NCBI GenBank assembly: GCA_963971305.1
Contig: CAXARO010000951.1
Span: 1 to 64,000, forward strand
Direction of reading: 5' to 3'
DNA length: 64,000 nt
Source of the DNA: Arcuatula senhousia
Taxonomy: Eukaryota > Mollusca > Bivalvia > Mytilida > Mytilidae
In this document: in pieces, positions 38,851 to 51,483 of the stretch
How positions within the stretch are numbered: position 1 is the stretch's first letter
How the letters are laid out: every line of letters starts with the position of its first letter
Made by a program: the position numbers and the translations under genes
Notes under the pieces: model-generated
Seen by the model: the letters and a program-made list of their open reading frames with translations, nothing else
Told to the model about the DNA's origin: nothing
Database searches by the model: none

Positions 38851-40358
38851 GTGAGGTCTTTCCCATGTTCTTGTAAGTTTTATGATAACCGCTATGATTG
38901 GTTAGGCTATTTGAGTCTGGTATTGACAATAGTATTAAACTATTAGTTGCGAAAAATGTTCTAGAGTAAAGAGCAGTGAGTCTGAAGTCAGAAAAAGTAT
39001 GGTTGCTAAGGACTTTTATGACGGTTGCTATGGACTAGGGGCTACTTCCGGTTGAAAAAACTTAACCCTTAACTCAAAAAGTAGTCTTGTTTAAGACTAT
39101 GTATGGTTGCTATGGACTTTTCATTAAGGTTACCTTGTTGCTAGGGAATGACCTTGACCAATGACCTTTGACCTTGGACTCAAATTGTAGCTCTTTGCAT
39201 TCTGATTCATTTAAGTATACATGTTTACTATACTATCTGTTATGGTTTTCAAGTTATGGGCAAAAAACGTGTTTCGCAAAACTTGTTTTGGCCGCCATTT
39301 TGAAACCGGTCAACCGAATCATACACTGTTTGGACTCAAATTGTAGGTCTTTTAATTCTCTATCAAATGAACCCTATGTTTCATTCACCATCTTTTATGG
39401 TTAAAAAGTTATGAACAAAAAATCATTTTAAAAATACGAATCAAGGGCGATAACTCAAAAACGACAAGTTTTACGCTTTCACACCTGAAACATTTTTTGT
39501 AGATTTCGACATGGCGAACATTTTTTCCATGCATTGTCCGCTTCAATTTTGTACGGTTTAAGTGTTATTTCATAAAAACTGTTTACGGTGTCAGCCATTT
39601 TGAAAATGGCTGCCCGTAACCATTCGACTTTGGTCTTAAATTGAAGGGCATATAATGACGGTCACAAAAAACCCATATGTTTACATATTATCTCTGACGG
39701 TTTAAAAGTTATAAGCCAAAAACGGATAAGCCGAAACACGTTAAGGGCCATAACTCGAAAACGGTTTGTCGTACAGTGTTCGACCCTTTATATCAAATAA
39801 AGGTCTAAATGAGACGAGTATTTTCCCCATTACATGTCTACTTCAATTTTGTATGGTTTTTGAGCTATACTGCAAACAAGGTGTATCATGACCTCTGACC
39901 TTGAGATTTGACCTTTGACCTTGACATTTTGAGATGTAACATATGTCATTTAGGATGATTGGTGAAGGTCCCAAGTCTCTAGGACTAACCGTTTTGAAGA
40001 AAAAAAATTTGACGAGTCGCGACACTTTTCGAGTCAAAAACGCGTAACCAGGAAGTTGTTCGGAAATTTTTTTTTTGGTCTACAAATCATGACCAGGAGT
40101 CAAATGACATTTTCCACACTTTAGTTTTTTGATAACGGTTATAATTTTTGAGTAATTTTGCAAACAAGGTTTTCCGGTCTGGGGCAGATAACTCCGTTAC
40201 TAAAAATAGATCGGTTTCGCAGGGTCAGTCAAGGCGAGTCAGGGTATGACCGAATAATGGTACCAAGTGTCGTAAAGTTATGTCGCGACACTTTTGTTAT
40301 AGTGACCGCGGAAAAGAAGAAGAATAATAATAATAATAATAATCAGAAGAAATACAAT

Positions 40359-40389
40359 AAGGTCTTTCCACTGTAGTGGGAAAGACCTT
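40359..40389 (+). repeat. 3' terminal hairpin of B6
   Basis: Apex ACT-gt-AGT, identical to B1. Confidence 0.85.
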
Positions 40390-40392
40390 AAT

Positions 40393-41799
40393 TATACGTC
40401 AGTTGCTCATAGAAAAAATAAGAAGGGGTCTTTTCACATTTTAGAGGACTATTTCCGCCATTTTCACTGAGTCTTAAAGGATGTTATGTCATTTACATGT
40501 TTGTATGTCTGTCTGTCCGTCCGTCCGTATTTTCTGTGTGTATTTTTGTACTTTCGTTTTGTTTGTTTTTTAAATAACTTTTCATGTTTGTTTTTGTTTT
40601 TTTTACATGACAAACAATTTTTGAGGGGGGGGGGGCTATTTCATACATGTAAGTTATCGCGCATACATGTAAGTACAAAAATTGGGGGGGGGGGGCTTAA
40701 GTTTTTAGTTTATTTTCTTTGTTACTATATATAGCGACACTTTGTTATTTGTAGGTTTCTATGGTGTCGCGCGCGCTCTACGTCATTTTTGAATGACTTT
40801 ACGACTTAGTTTTTAGATTTCTCAGTACAGCGGTAGACTTTGCAGGGTTCAGACCTATATTGATTTTCCATTCTCTCAACGTATACAGTTAGAATACATG
40901 AACGTCACGGATGAGCAAGTTTATAATTGGAATGTGCCTGTTATGACCCGGGAATCTTTTGACAATAATTTACAACATTTGATGACAGGCAAAAGTAGTG
41001 ACATAATTAGTTCATTTTGGATTATTTTAAATAGTTAAGGACGAATTTAGTGAAAACATTCAATTTTCGAAACAGGAATAACGTTGAATAGTGAAATTTG
41101 GAGGAAATTCGTCAGGAATTTGTGTGTTTTACGGGACTGCAGAAAACTTTAATTTTGAAAAACTCATAAACCTGAGGACATTTTTGTAAACGGGGACTTT
41201 TAGTGCATACATTTGGCTAGGATATCAGCTAGTTTTGACAGCATTTTGGCACTTCCGGTGCATTTGACAAAAGTACAAAGAGGGGTCAAGTTACGTTTTT
41301 TGAAATTTCGAAAAATTAGAACAAAAATTTGTATAAAAAAAAATAAGTGGACCCGGCTGGAATGTTTGACAGATTTCAGTCGGGCACATTTTTACGGAGA
41401 GGGGGCACCAAAAATTTCCGCACGGAAAAGTTTATTTTTGGCTAAATTAGCGATTTTTGAGTAAAAACCAGAAAGGTGCGTAACTTCAAAATGGGGCCAG
41501 GTACAGACTTTATTTTTAGCTACAACGCGAGAGCTCATTATTCTAAGCAACTGTGCAAAATTTCAGCTCGATCGGTTGAAAAACTTGGTAGTTTATCTGC
41601 GCACAACATTTCATAAAAAAAAGCCCGCGGGGGCATATCTCGAAAACTATGCTAGGTACACACTTCCAGCGTGAGCTGTGCTTGTTTCTAATGTAGTGCT
41701 AGCAGTGTACCAAGTTTCAGGTCAATCCGTTCAGAAATGGTGAAACCATTATTTTTTTTAAGTCTCAGTGTTGTTAAAGAAGAATTAGAATAAAAATAT
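40393..41799 (+). repeat. Family A monomer A23
   Basis: 1407 bp, G-tracts 11 and 12. Confidence 0.9.
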
Positions 41800-43207
41800 T
41801 ATACGTCAGTTGCTCATAGAAAAAATAAGAAGGGGTCTTTTCACATTTTAGAGGACTATTTCCGCCATTTTCACTGAGTCTTAAAGGATGTTATGTCATT
41901 TACATGTTTGTATGTCTGTCTGTCCGTCCGTCCGTATTTTCTGTGTGTATTTTTGTACTTTCGTTTTGTTTGTTTTTTAAATAACTTTTCATGTTTGTTT
42001 TTGTTTTTTTTACATGACAAACAATTTTTGAGGGGGGGGGGGGCTATTTCATACATGTAAGTTATCGCGCATACATGTAAGTACAAAAATTGGGGGGGGG
42101 GGGCTTAAGTTTTTAGTTTATTTTCTTTGTTACTATATATAGCGACACTTTGTTATTTGTAGGTTTCTATGGTGTCGCGCGCGCTCTACGTCATTTTTGA
42201 ATGACTTTACGACTTAGTTTTTAGATTTCTCAGTACAGCGGTAGACTTTGCAGGGTTCAGACCTATATTGATTTTCCATTCTCTCAACGTATACAGTTAG
42301 AATACATGAACGTCACGGATGAGCAAGTTTATAATTGGAATGTGCCTGTTATGACCCGGGAATCTTTTGACAATAATTTACAACATTTGATGACAGGCAA
42401 AAGTAGTGACATAATTAGTTCATTTTGGATTATTTTAAATAGTTAAGGACGAATTTAGTGAAAACATTCAATTTTCGAAACAGGAATAACGTTGAATAGT
42501 GAAATTTGGAGGAAATTCGTCAGGAATTTGTGTGTTTTACGGGACTGCAGAAAACTTTAATTTTGAAAAACTCATAAACCTGAGGACATTTTTGTAAACG
42601 GGGACTTTTAGTGCATACATTTGGCTAGGATATCAGCTAGTTTTGACAGCATTTTGGCACTTCCGGTGCATTTGACAAAAGTACAAAGAGGGGTCAAGTT
42701 ACGTTTTTTGAAATTTCGAAAAATTAGAACAAAAATTTGTATAAAAAAAAATAAGTGGACCCGGCTGGAATGTTTGACAGATTTCAGTCGGGCACATTTT
42801 TACGGAGAGGGGGCACCAAAAATTTCCGCACGGAAAAGTTTATTTTTGGCTAAATTAGCGATTTTTGAGTAAAAACCAGAAAGGTGCGTAACTTCAAAAT
42901 GGGGCCAGGTACAGACTTTATTTTTAGCTACAACGCGAGAGCTCATTATTCTAAGCAACTGTGCAAAATTTCAGCTCGATCGGTTGAAAAACTTGGTAGT
43001 TTATCTGCGCACAACATTTCATAAAAAAAAGCCCGCGGGGGCATATCTCGAAAACTATGCTAGGTACACACTTCCAGCGTGAGCTGTGCTTGTTTCTAAT
43101 GTAGTGCTAGCAGTGTACCAAGTTTCAGGTCAATCCGTTCAGAAATGGTGAAACCATTATTTTTTTTAAGTCTCAGTGTTGTTAAAGAAGAATTAGAATA
43201 AAAATAT
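41800..43207 (+). repeat. Family A monomer A24
   Basis: 1408 bp, G-tracts 12 and 12. Confidence 0.9.
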
Positions 43208-44612
43208 TATACGTCAGTTGCTCATAGAAAAAATAAGAAGGGGTCTTTTCACATTTTAGAGGACTATTTCCGCCATTTTCACTGAGTCTTAAAGGATGTT
43301 ATGTCATTTACATGTTTGTATGTCTGTCTGTCCGTCCGTCCGTATTTTCTGTGTGTATTTTTGTACTTTCGTTTTGTTTGTTTTTTAAATAACTTTTCAT
43401 GTTTGTTTTTGTTTTTTTTACATGACAAACAATTTTTGAGGGGGGGGGGGCTATTTCATACATGTAAGTTATCGCGCATACATGTAAGTACAAAAATTGG
43501 GGGGGGGGGGGCTTAAGTTTTTAGTTTATTTTCTTTGTTACTATATATAGCGACACTTTGTTATTTGTAGGTTTCTATGGTGTCGCGCGCGCTCTACGTC
43601 ATTTTATGACTTTACGACTTAGTTTTTAGATTTCTCAGTACAGCGGTAGACTTTGCAGGGTTCAGACCTATATTGATTTTCCATTCTCTCAACGTATACA
43701 GTTAGAATACATGAACGTCACGGATGAGCAAGTTTATAATTGGAATGTGCCTGTTATGACCCGGGAATCTTTTGACAATAATTTACAACATTTGATGACA
43801 GGCAAAAGTAGTGACATAATTAGTTCATTTTGGATTATTTTAAATAGTTAAGGACGAATTTAGTGAAAACATTCAATTTTCGAAACAGGAATAACGTTGA
43901 ATAGTGAAATTTGGAGGAAATTCGTCAGGAATTTGTGTGTTTTACGGGACTGCAGAAAACTTTAATTTTGAAAAACTCATAAACCTGAGGACATTTTTGT
44001 AAACGGGGACTTTTAGTGCATACATTTGGCTAGGATATCAGCTAGTTTTGACAGCATTTTGGCACTTCCGGTGCATTTGACAAAAGTACAAAGAGGGGTC
44101 AAGTTACGTTTTTTGAAATTTCGAAAAATTAGAACAAAAATTTGTATAAAAAAAAATAAGTGGACCCGGCTGGAATGTTTGACAGATTTCAGTCGGGCAC
44201 ATTTTTACGGAGAGGGGGCACCAAAAATTTCCGCACGGAAAAGTTTATTTTTGGCTAAATTAGCGATTTTTGAGTAAAAACCAGAAAGGTGCGTAACTTC
44301 AAAATGGGGCCAGGTACAGACTTTATTTTTAGCTACAACGCGAGAGCTCATTATTCTAAGCAACTGTGCAAAATTTCAGCTCGATCGGTTGAAAAACTTG
44401 GTAGTTTATCTGCGCACAACATTTCATAAAAAAAAGCCCGCGGGGGCATATCTCGAAAACTATGCTAGGTACACACTTCCAGCGTGAGCTGTGCTTGTTT
44501 CTAATGTAGTGCTAGCAGTGTACCAAGTTTCAGGTCAATCCGTTCAGAAATGGTGAAACCATTATTTTTTTTAAGTCTCAGTGTTGTTAAAGAAGAATTA
44601 GAATAAAAATAT
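43208..44612 (+). repeat. Family A monomer A25
   Basis: 1405 bp, G-tracts 11 and 13. It is 3 bp shorter than predicted because of a deletion near 43605 (GTCATTTTATGAC instead of GTCATTTTTGAATGAC). Confidence 0.9.
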
Positions 44613-46019
44613 TATACGTCAGTTGCTCATAGAAAAAATAAGAAGGGGTCTTTTCACATTTTAGAGGACTATTTCCGCCATTTTCACTGAGTCTTAAAGG
44701 ATGTTATGTCATTTACATGTTTGTATGTCTGTCTGTCCGTCCGTCCGTATTTTCTGTGTGTATTTTTGTACTTTCGTTTTGTTTGTTTTTTAAATAACTT
44801 TTCATGTTTGTTTTTGTTTTTTTTACATGACAAACAATTTTTGAGGGGGGGGGGGCTATTTCATACATGTAAGTTATCGCGCATACATGTAAGTACAAAA
44901 ATTGGGGGGGGGGGGCTTAAGTTTTTAGTTTATTTTCTTTGTTACTATATATAGCGACACTTTGTTATTTGTAGGTTTCTATGGTGTCGCGCGCGCTCTA
45001 CGTCATTTTTGAATGACTTTACGACTTAGTTTTTAGATTTCTCAGTACAGCGGTAGACTTTGCAGGGTTCAGACCTATATTGATTTTCCATTCTCTCAAC
45101 GTATACAGTTAGAATACATGAACGTCACGGATGAGCAAGTTTATAATTGGAATGTGCCTGTTATGACCCGGGAATCTTTTGACAATAATTTACAACATTT
45201 GATGACAGGCAAAAGTAGTGACATAATTAGTTCATTTTGGATTATTTTAAATAGTTAAGGACGAATTTAGTGAAAACATTCAATTTTCGAAACAGGAATA
45301 ACGTTGAATAGTGAAATTTGGAGGAAATTCGTCAGGAATTTGTGTGTTTTACGGGACTGCAGAAAACTTTAATTTTGAAAAACTCATAAACCTGAGGACA
45401 TTTTTGTAAACGGGGACTTTTAGTGCATACATTTGGCTAGGATATCAGCTAGTTTTGACAGCATTTTGGCACTTCCGGTGCATTTGACAAAAGTACAAAG
45501 AGGGGTCAAGTTACGTTTTTTGAAATTTCGAAAAATTAGAACAAAAATTTGTATAAAAAAAAATAAGTGGACCCGGCTGGAATGTTTGACAGATTTCAGT
45601 CGGGCACATTTTTACGGAGAGGGGGCACCAAAAATTTCCGCACGGAAAAGTTTATTTTTGGCTAAATTAGCGATTTTTGAGTAAAAACCAGAAAGGTGCG
45701 TAACTTCAAAATGGGGCCAGGTACAGACTTTATTTTTAGCTACAACGCGAGAGCTCATTATTCTAAGCAACTGTGCAAAATTTCAGCTCGATCGGTTGAA
45801 AAACTTGGTAGTTTATCTGCGCACAACATTTCATAAAAAAAAGCCCGCGGGGGCATATCTCGAAAACTATGCTAGGTACACACTTCCAGCGTGAGCTGTG
45901 CTTGTTTCTAATGTAGTGCTAGCAGTGTACCAAGTTTCAGGTCAATCCGTTCAGAAATGGTGAAACCATTATTTTTTTTAAGTCTCAGTGTTGTTAAAGA
46001 AGAATTAGAATAAAAATAT
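44613..46019 (+). repeat. Family A monomer A26
   Basis: 1407 bp, G-tracts 11 and 12. Confidence 0.9.
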
Positions 46020-47426
46020 TATACGTCAGTTGCTCATAGAAAAAATAAGAAGGGGTCTTTTCACATTTTAGAGGACTATTTCCGCCATTTTCACTGAGTC
46101 TTAAAGGATGTTATGTCATTTACATGTTTGTATGTCTGTCTGTCCGTCCGTCCGTATTTTCTGTGTGTATTTTTGTACTTTCGTTTTGTTTGTTTTTTAA
46201 ATAACTTTTCATGTTTGTTTTTGTTTTTTTTACATGACAAACAATTTTTGAGGGGGGGGGGGCTATTTCATACATGTAAGTTATCGCGCATACATGTAAG
46301 TACAAAAATTGGGGGGGGGGGGCTTAAGTTTTTAGTTTATTTTCTTTGTTACTATATATAGCGACACTTTGTTATTTGTAGGTTTCTATGGTGTCGCGCG
46401 CGCTCTACGTCATTTTTGAATGACTTTACGACTTAGTTTTTAGATTTCTCAGTACAGCGGTAGACTTTGCAGGGTTCAGACCTATATTGATTTTCCATTC
46501 TCTCAACGTATACAGTTAGAATACATGAACGTCACGGATGAGCAAGTTTATAATTGGAATGTGCCTGTTATGACCCGGGAATCTTTTGACAATAATTTAC
46601 AACATTTGATGACAGGCAAAAGTAGTGACATAATTAGTTCATTTTGGATTATTTTAAATAGTTAAGGACGAATTTAGTGAAAACATTCAATTTTCGAAAC
46701 AGGAATAACGTTGAATAGTGAAATTTGGAGGAAATTCGTCAGGAATTTGTGTGTTTTACGGGACTGCAGAAAACTTTAATTTTGAAAAACTCATAAACCT
46801 GAGGACATTTTTGTAAACGGGGACTTTTAGTGCATACATTTGGCTAGGATATCAGCTAGTTTTGACAGCATTTTGGCACTTCCGGTGCATTTGACAAAAG
46901 TACAAAGAGGGGTCAAGTTACGTTTTTTGAAATTTCGAAAAATTAGAACAAAAATTTGTATAAAAAAAAATAAGTGGACCCGGCTGGAATGTTTGACAGA
47001 TTTCAGTCGGGCACATTTTTACGGAGAGGGGGCACCAAAAATTTCCGCACGGAAAAGTTTATTTTTGGCTAAATTAGCGATTTTTGAGTAAAAACCAGAA
47101 AGGTGCGTAACTTCAAAATGGGGCCAGGTACAGACTTTATTTTTAGCTACAACGCGAGAGCTCATTATTCTAAGCAACTGTGCAAAATTTCAGCTCGATC
47201 GGTTGAAAAACTTGGTAGTTTATCTGCGCACAACATTTCATAAAAAAAAGCCCGCGGGGGCATATCTCGAAAACTATGCTAGGTACACACTTCCAGCGTG
47301 AGCTGTGCTTGTTTCTAATGTAGTGCTAGCAGTGTACCAAGTTTCAGGTCAATCCGTTCAGAAATGGTGAAACCATTATTTTTTTTAAGTCTCAGTGTTG
47401 TTAAAGAAGAATTAGAATAAAAATAT
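46020..47426 (+). repeat. Family A monomer A27
   Basis: 1407 bp, G-tracts 11 and 12. Confidence 0.9.
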
Positions 47427-48832
47427 TATACGTCAGTTGCTCATAGAAAAAATAAGAAGGGGTCTTTTCACATTTTAGAGGACTATTTCCGCCATTTTCA
47501 CTGAGTCTTAAAGGATGTTATGTCATTTACATGTTTGTATGTCTGTCTGTCCGTCCGTCCGTATTTTCTGTGTGTATTTTTGTACTTTCGTTTTGTTTGT
47601 TTTTTAAATAACTTTTCATGTTTGTTTTTGTTTTTTTTACATGACAAACAATTTTTGAGGGGGGGGGGGCTATTTCATACATGTAAGTTATCGCGCATAC
47701 ATGTAAGTACAAAAATTGGGGGGGGGGGCTTAAGTTTTTAGTTTATTTTCTTTGTTACTATATATAGCGACACTTTGTTATTTGTAGGTTTCTATGGTGT
47801 CGCGCGCGCTCTACGTCATTTTTGAATGACTTTACGACTTAGTTTTTAGATTTCTCAGTACAGCGGTAGACTTTGCAGGGTTCAGACCTATATTGATTTT
47901 CCATTCTCTCAACGTATACAGTTAGAATACATGAACGTCACGGATGAGCAAGTTTATAATTGGAATGTGCCTGTTATGACCCGGGAATCTTTTGACAATA
48001 ATTTACAACATTTGATGACAGGCAAAAGTAGTGACATAATTAGTTCATTTTGGATTATTTTAAATAGTTAAGGACGAATTTAGTGAAAACATTCAATTTT
48101 CGAAACAGGAATAACGTTGAATAGTGAAATTTGGAGGAAATTCGTCAGGAATTTGTGTGTTTTACGGGACTGCAGAAAACTTTAATTTTGAAAAACTCAT
48201 AAACCTGAGGACATTTTTGTAAACGGGGACTTTTAGTGCATACATTTGGCTAGGATATCAGCTAGTTTTGACAGCATTTTGGCACTTCCGGTGCATTTGA
48301 CAAAAGTACAAAGAGGGGTCAAGTTACGTTTTTTGAAATTTCGAAAAATTAGAACAAAAATTTGTATAAAAAAAAATAAGTGGACCCGGCTGGAATGTTT
48401 GACAGATTTCAGTCGGGCACATTTTTACGGAGAGGGGGCACCAAAAATTTCCGCACGGAAAAGTTTATTTTTGGCTAAATTAGCGATTTTTGAGTAAAAA
48501 CCAGAAAGGTGCGTAACTTCAAAATGGGGCCAGGTACAGACTTTATTTTTAGCTACAACGCGAGAGCTCATTATTCTAAGCAACTGTGCAAAATTTCAGC
48601 TCGATCGGTTGAAAAACTTGGTAGTTTATCTGCGCACAACATTTCATAAAAAAAAGCCCGCGGGGGCATATCTCGAAAACTATGCTAGGTACACACTTCC
48701 AGCGTGAGCTGTGCTTGTTTCTAATGTAGTGCTAGCAGTGTACCAAGTTTCAGGTCAATCCGTTCAGAAATGGTGAAACCATTATTTTTTTTAAGTCTCA
48801 GTGTTGTTAAAGAAGAATTAGAATAAAAATAT
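47427..48832 (+). repeat. Family A monomer A28
   Basis: 1406 bp, G-tracts 11 and 11. Followed by B7. Confidence 0.9.
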
Positions 48833-48841
48833 TAAAAAGTC

Positions 48842-48860
48842 ATTTGTTCAGAGAACAAAT
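48842..48860 (+). repeat. 5' palindrome of B7
   Basis: Same stem and AGA loop as B1. Confidence 0.85.
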
Positions 48861-50364
48861 GTGAGGTCTTTCCCTGTCTTACGTTTTTGTTATGGTATTT
48901 TATACAAGTACTGAAGACATTTGAGTCACTTTGTTTATGACTAGATGTTGCCAATTATTGTGATATAGGCTCCAGAATGAAGAGCAGGGAACCTAGAGTC
49001 AGAAAAAGTATGGTTGCTAAGGACTTTTATTACGGTTGCTATGGACTTCCGGTTGAAAAAACTTACCCCTTAACTCAAAAAGTAGTCTTGGTTTAGAATA
49101 TATATGGTTGCTATGGACTTTTCATTAATGTTACCTTGTTGCTAGGGAATGACCTTGACCTATGACCTTTGACCTTGGACTCAAATTGTAGCTCTTTATA
49201 TACTGATTCATTTAAGTATACATGTTTACTATACTATCTGTTATGGTTTTCAAGTTATTGGCAAAAAACGTGTTTCGCGAAACTTGTTTTGGCCGCCATT
49301 TTGAAACCGTTCAACCGAATCATGTACTGTTTGGGTTCAAATTGTAGGTAATTTAATCCTCTTTCAAATGAACCCTATGTTTCATTCATCATCTTTTATG
49401 GATTAAAAGTTATAAACAAAAAATCATTTTAAAAATAAGAATCAAGGGCGATAACTCAAAAACGACAAGTTTTACGCTTTCGCACCTGAAACCCTTTTTG
49501 TAGCTTTCGACATGGCGAACATTTTTTCCATGTATTGTCCGCTTCAATTTTGTACGGTTTAAGTGCTATTTCATAAAAAACTGTTTACGGTGTCAGCCAT
49601 TTTGAAAATGGCTGCCCGTAACCAATCGACTTTGGTCTTAAATTGAAGGACATATAAAGACGGTCACAAAAAACCCATATGTTTACTATATTATCTCTGA
49701 CGGTTTAAAAGTTATAAGCCAAAAATGGATAAGCCGAAACGCGTTAAGGGCCATAACTCGAAAACGGTTTGTCGCACAGTGTTCGACCCTTTATATCAAA
49801 TAAAGGTCTAAATGAGACGAGTATTTTTCCCATTACATGTCTGCTTCAATTTTGTATGGTTTTTGAGCTATACTGCAAACAAGGTGTGCCATGACCTCTG
49901 ACCTTGAGATTTGACCTTTGACCTTGACATTTTTGAATGCAACATATGTCACCTAGGATGATTGGTGAAGGTCCCAAGTCTCTAGGACTAACCGTTTTGA
50001 AGAAAAAAAAATTGACGTGTCGCGACAGGTTTTGACTCAAAAACGCGTAACCAGGAAGTTGATCGAAAATTTTTTTTTTTCGTGATGACATGTTCCCATG
50101 AGTCCAGCAACATTTCCCACACTTTAAATTTTTTATATCGGTTACGGTTTCTGAGATTATCTGATAACAAGGGTTTTCGGTCTGGGGCAGATAACTCCGT
50201 TACTAAAAATAGATCGGTGTCAAAGCATGAGTTTCGGCGAGGATTCCTATGACCGCATAATGGTACCAAGTATGGAAAAGATATGTCGCGACACTTTTCG
50301 TATATGGGCGGCGGAAAAGAAGAACAATAATAATAATAATAATAATAATCAGAAGAAATACAGT

Positions 50365-50395
50365 AAGGTCTTTCCACTGTAGTGGGAAAGACCTT
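50365..50395 (+). repeat. First 3' terminal hairpin of B7
   Basis: Apex ACT-gt-AGT. Confidence 0.85.
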
Positions 50396-50398
50396 AAT

Positions 50399-50459
50399 AA
50401 TAATAGGCCGACGAAATACAATAAGGTCTTCCCTTTGGAAAGGGAAAGACCTTAATAAT
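50399..50459 (+). repeat. Supernumerary 3' terminus after B7
   Basis: A 61-bp module: a short AAT run, GGCCGACGAAATACAAT, then a second hairpin (50423-50453) with arms AAGGTCTTCCCTTT and AAAGGGAAAGACCTT, ending TAATAAT|T. It is not a B7 hairpin duplicate: its hairpin matches the first hairpin of C1 instead, so it is either a captured C-type end or the remnant of a C element. Confidence 0.75.
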
Positions 50460-50468
50460 TAAAGTGCC

Positions 50469-50487
50469 ATTTGTTCCGAGAACAAAT
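50469..50487 (+). repeat. 5' palindrome of C1
   Basis: Stem as in B, loop CGA instead of AGA. Confidence 0.85.
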
Positions 50488-50508
50488 GAGAGGTCTTTCC
50501 CGTTAAGT

Positions 50509-50521
50509 TGACCTTTGACCT
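50509..50521 (+). promoter_or_regulatory. DR1-like TGACCT pair in C1
   Basis: TGACCTTTGACCT, followed by a degenerate third copy TAACCT. Only 8 nt after the subterminal repeat. Confidence 0.3.
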
Positions 50522-50532
50522 TTAACCTTTGT

Positions 50533-50960
50533 CTTAAAGTCAAGCTCTTCAATTACTGATAAATATATATATATACTTGCTATATTATCTGTAACCGTTT
50601 AAATGTTATATACAAGTAAATAATGCATTGGATAATGTTTTGGCCGCCATTTTGAAACCAGTCAACCGTTACATGTACTTCTTGGGCTTAAATGATAGGT
50701 CTTGTCAAGACGGTCATTTTCTATACACATGTCTATTATACTATCTGTTAAGGTTTTCAAGTTATTGGCAAAAAACGTATTTCGCGAAAACCTGTTTCGG
50801 CCGCCATTTCGAAACCGCTCAACCGAATCATGCACTGTTTGGACTCAAATTGTAGGTCTTTTCAAGACAATCATTTTTTGTTCATATTTTGTCTATACTA
50901 TCTCTAACGGTTTTCGAGTTATAAGCAAAAAACCATTTGACGACCGCCATTTTGGCAATG
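50533..50960 (+). repeat. Three ~155-bp modules in C1
   Basis: CTTAAA/CTTAAAT/CTCAAAT anchors at 50533, 50687 and 50844 give steps of 154 and 157 bp. Shared order: AGGTCTT or AGCTCTT, TCATTTT, TATCTGT, GGTTTTCAAGTTAT, GCAAAAAAC, GCCGCCATTT, GAAACC, TCAACCG. The same order occurs in the 156-bp step of B1 (10195 to 10351). Confidence 0.75.
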
Positions 50961-51395
50961 GTAAACGCAAAAAAAATTTTGACCACAGATTCGTGATCAG
51001 GACCCTCATATCTACCTGGAAACCAAATTTCATCAAAATCGGACAATTTTTACATTTTGCGCCAAGTTTGCGCCATACGCGCGCAACCAGGAAGTAAATT
51101 ACAGCATTCTTTTTGCATGATAAATCATCACCAGGATGTAAGCTACCATTTCCATAAAACAGAATCTTGTTAACTATTACCGTTTCTGAGCTTACCTGAT
51201 AACAAGGGTAAACAGCGTTTTGCGCGATTGCGCCAAAATTATAAAGAGTTGGCGCTCACAGGGTTAACCTTGTCGATTCCTGGTAGTGTTGAATAAGTGT
51301 GCCAAATTTCGTTAAGATCGGTCAAAAAACTTTTTGCTCACGAGCGGCAGAAAAAAAAGAATAATAATAATAATAATAGGCAGAACGAAATCAAT

Positions 51396-51426
51396 AAGGT
51401 CTTCCCTTTGGAAAGGGAAAGACCTT
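51396..51426 (+). repeat. First 3' hairpin of C1
   Basis: Arms AAGGTCTTCCCTTT and AAAGGGAAAGACCTT, the same version as at 50423-50453; one T shorter than other left arms. Confidence 0.85.
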
Positions 51427-51450
51427 AATAATAGGCCTAACGAATACAAT

Positions 51451-51480
51451 AAGGTCTTTCCTACGGAAGGGAAAGACCTT
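51451..51480 (+). repeat. Second 3' hairpin of C1 (apex TACGGA)
   Basis: Arms AAGGTCTTTCC and GGGAAAGACCTT with a third apex version. Preceded by GGCCTAACGAATACAAT. Confidence 0.85.
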
Positions 51481-51483
51481 AAT

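Larger units (their letters stand above)
38823..40392 (+). mobile_element. Family B element B6, 5' subtype alpha
   Basis: 1570 bp. I saw no difference from B1, 29 kb upstream, including the CTCTTTGCATTCTG form, the (AAT)7 run and the hairpin. 5' palindrome 38832-38850, subterminal repeat 38854-38864, TGACCT clusters 39149-39176 and 39889-39925, 3' hairpin 40359-40389. Confidence 0.7.
48833..50398 (+). mobile_element. Family B element B7, 5' subtype beta
   Basis: About 1566 bp to its first 3' hairpin. Beta 5' segment as in B4, but the ACT/AGT hairpin apex of B1 (50365-50395), so 5' and 3' subtypes assort independently. It lacks part of the segment between TGCTATGGACT and TTCCGGTTG near 49045. 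5' palindrome 48842-48860, subterminal repeat 48864-48874, TGACCT clusters 49150-49177 and 49892-49928, (AAT)8 at 50326-50349. An extra 3' terminus follows. Confidence 0.7.
50460..51483 (+). mobile_element. Family C element C1 (Helentron-like, short, two 3' hairpins)
   Basis: 1024 bp. Starts TAAAGTGCC, palindrome with loop CGA (50469-50487), AGGTCTTTCCC (50491-50501), a DR1-like pair (50509-50521), then three modules of about 155 bp starting at 50533, 50687 and 50844, each with a GCCGCCATTT and TCAAGTTAT-type core. Downstream: ACGCGCGCAACCAGGAAGT, shared in part with B. It ends with an AAT run and two consecutive hairpins (51396-51426 and 51451-51480). The frame of 131 codons at 50702 spans the modules and matches nothing I recognise. 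Confidence 0.68.

Noticed and set aside
49988..50377. 129-codon minus-strand frame in B7
   Set aside because: Covers the AAT microsatellite (a Tyr run) and the 3' region; absent from other B copies.
50702..51097. 131-codon + strand frame in C1 (116 codons in C2) and overlapping 60-80 codon frames
   Set aside because: Several frames overlap on both strands across the 155-bp modules with no start context or known domain; expected by chance in low-stop repeats.
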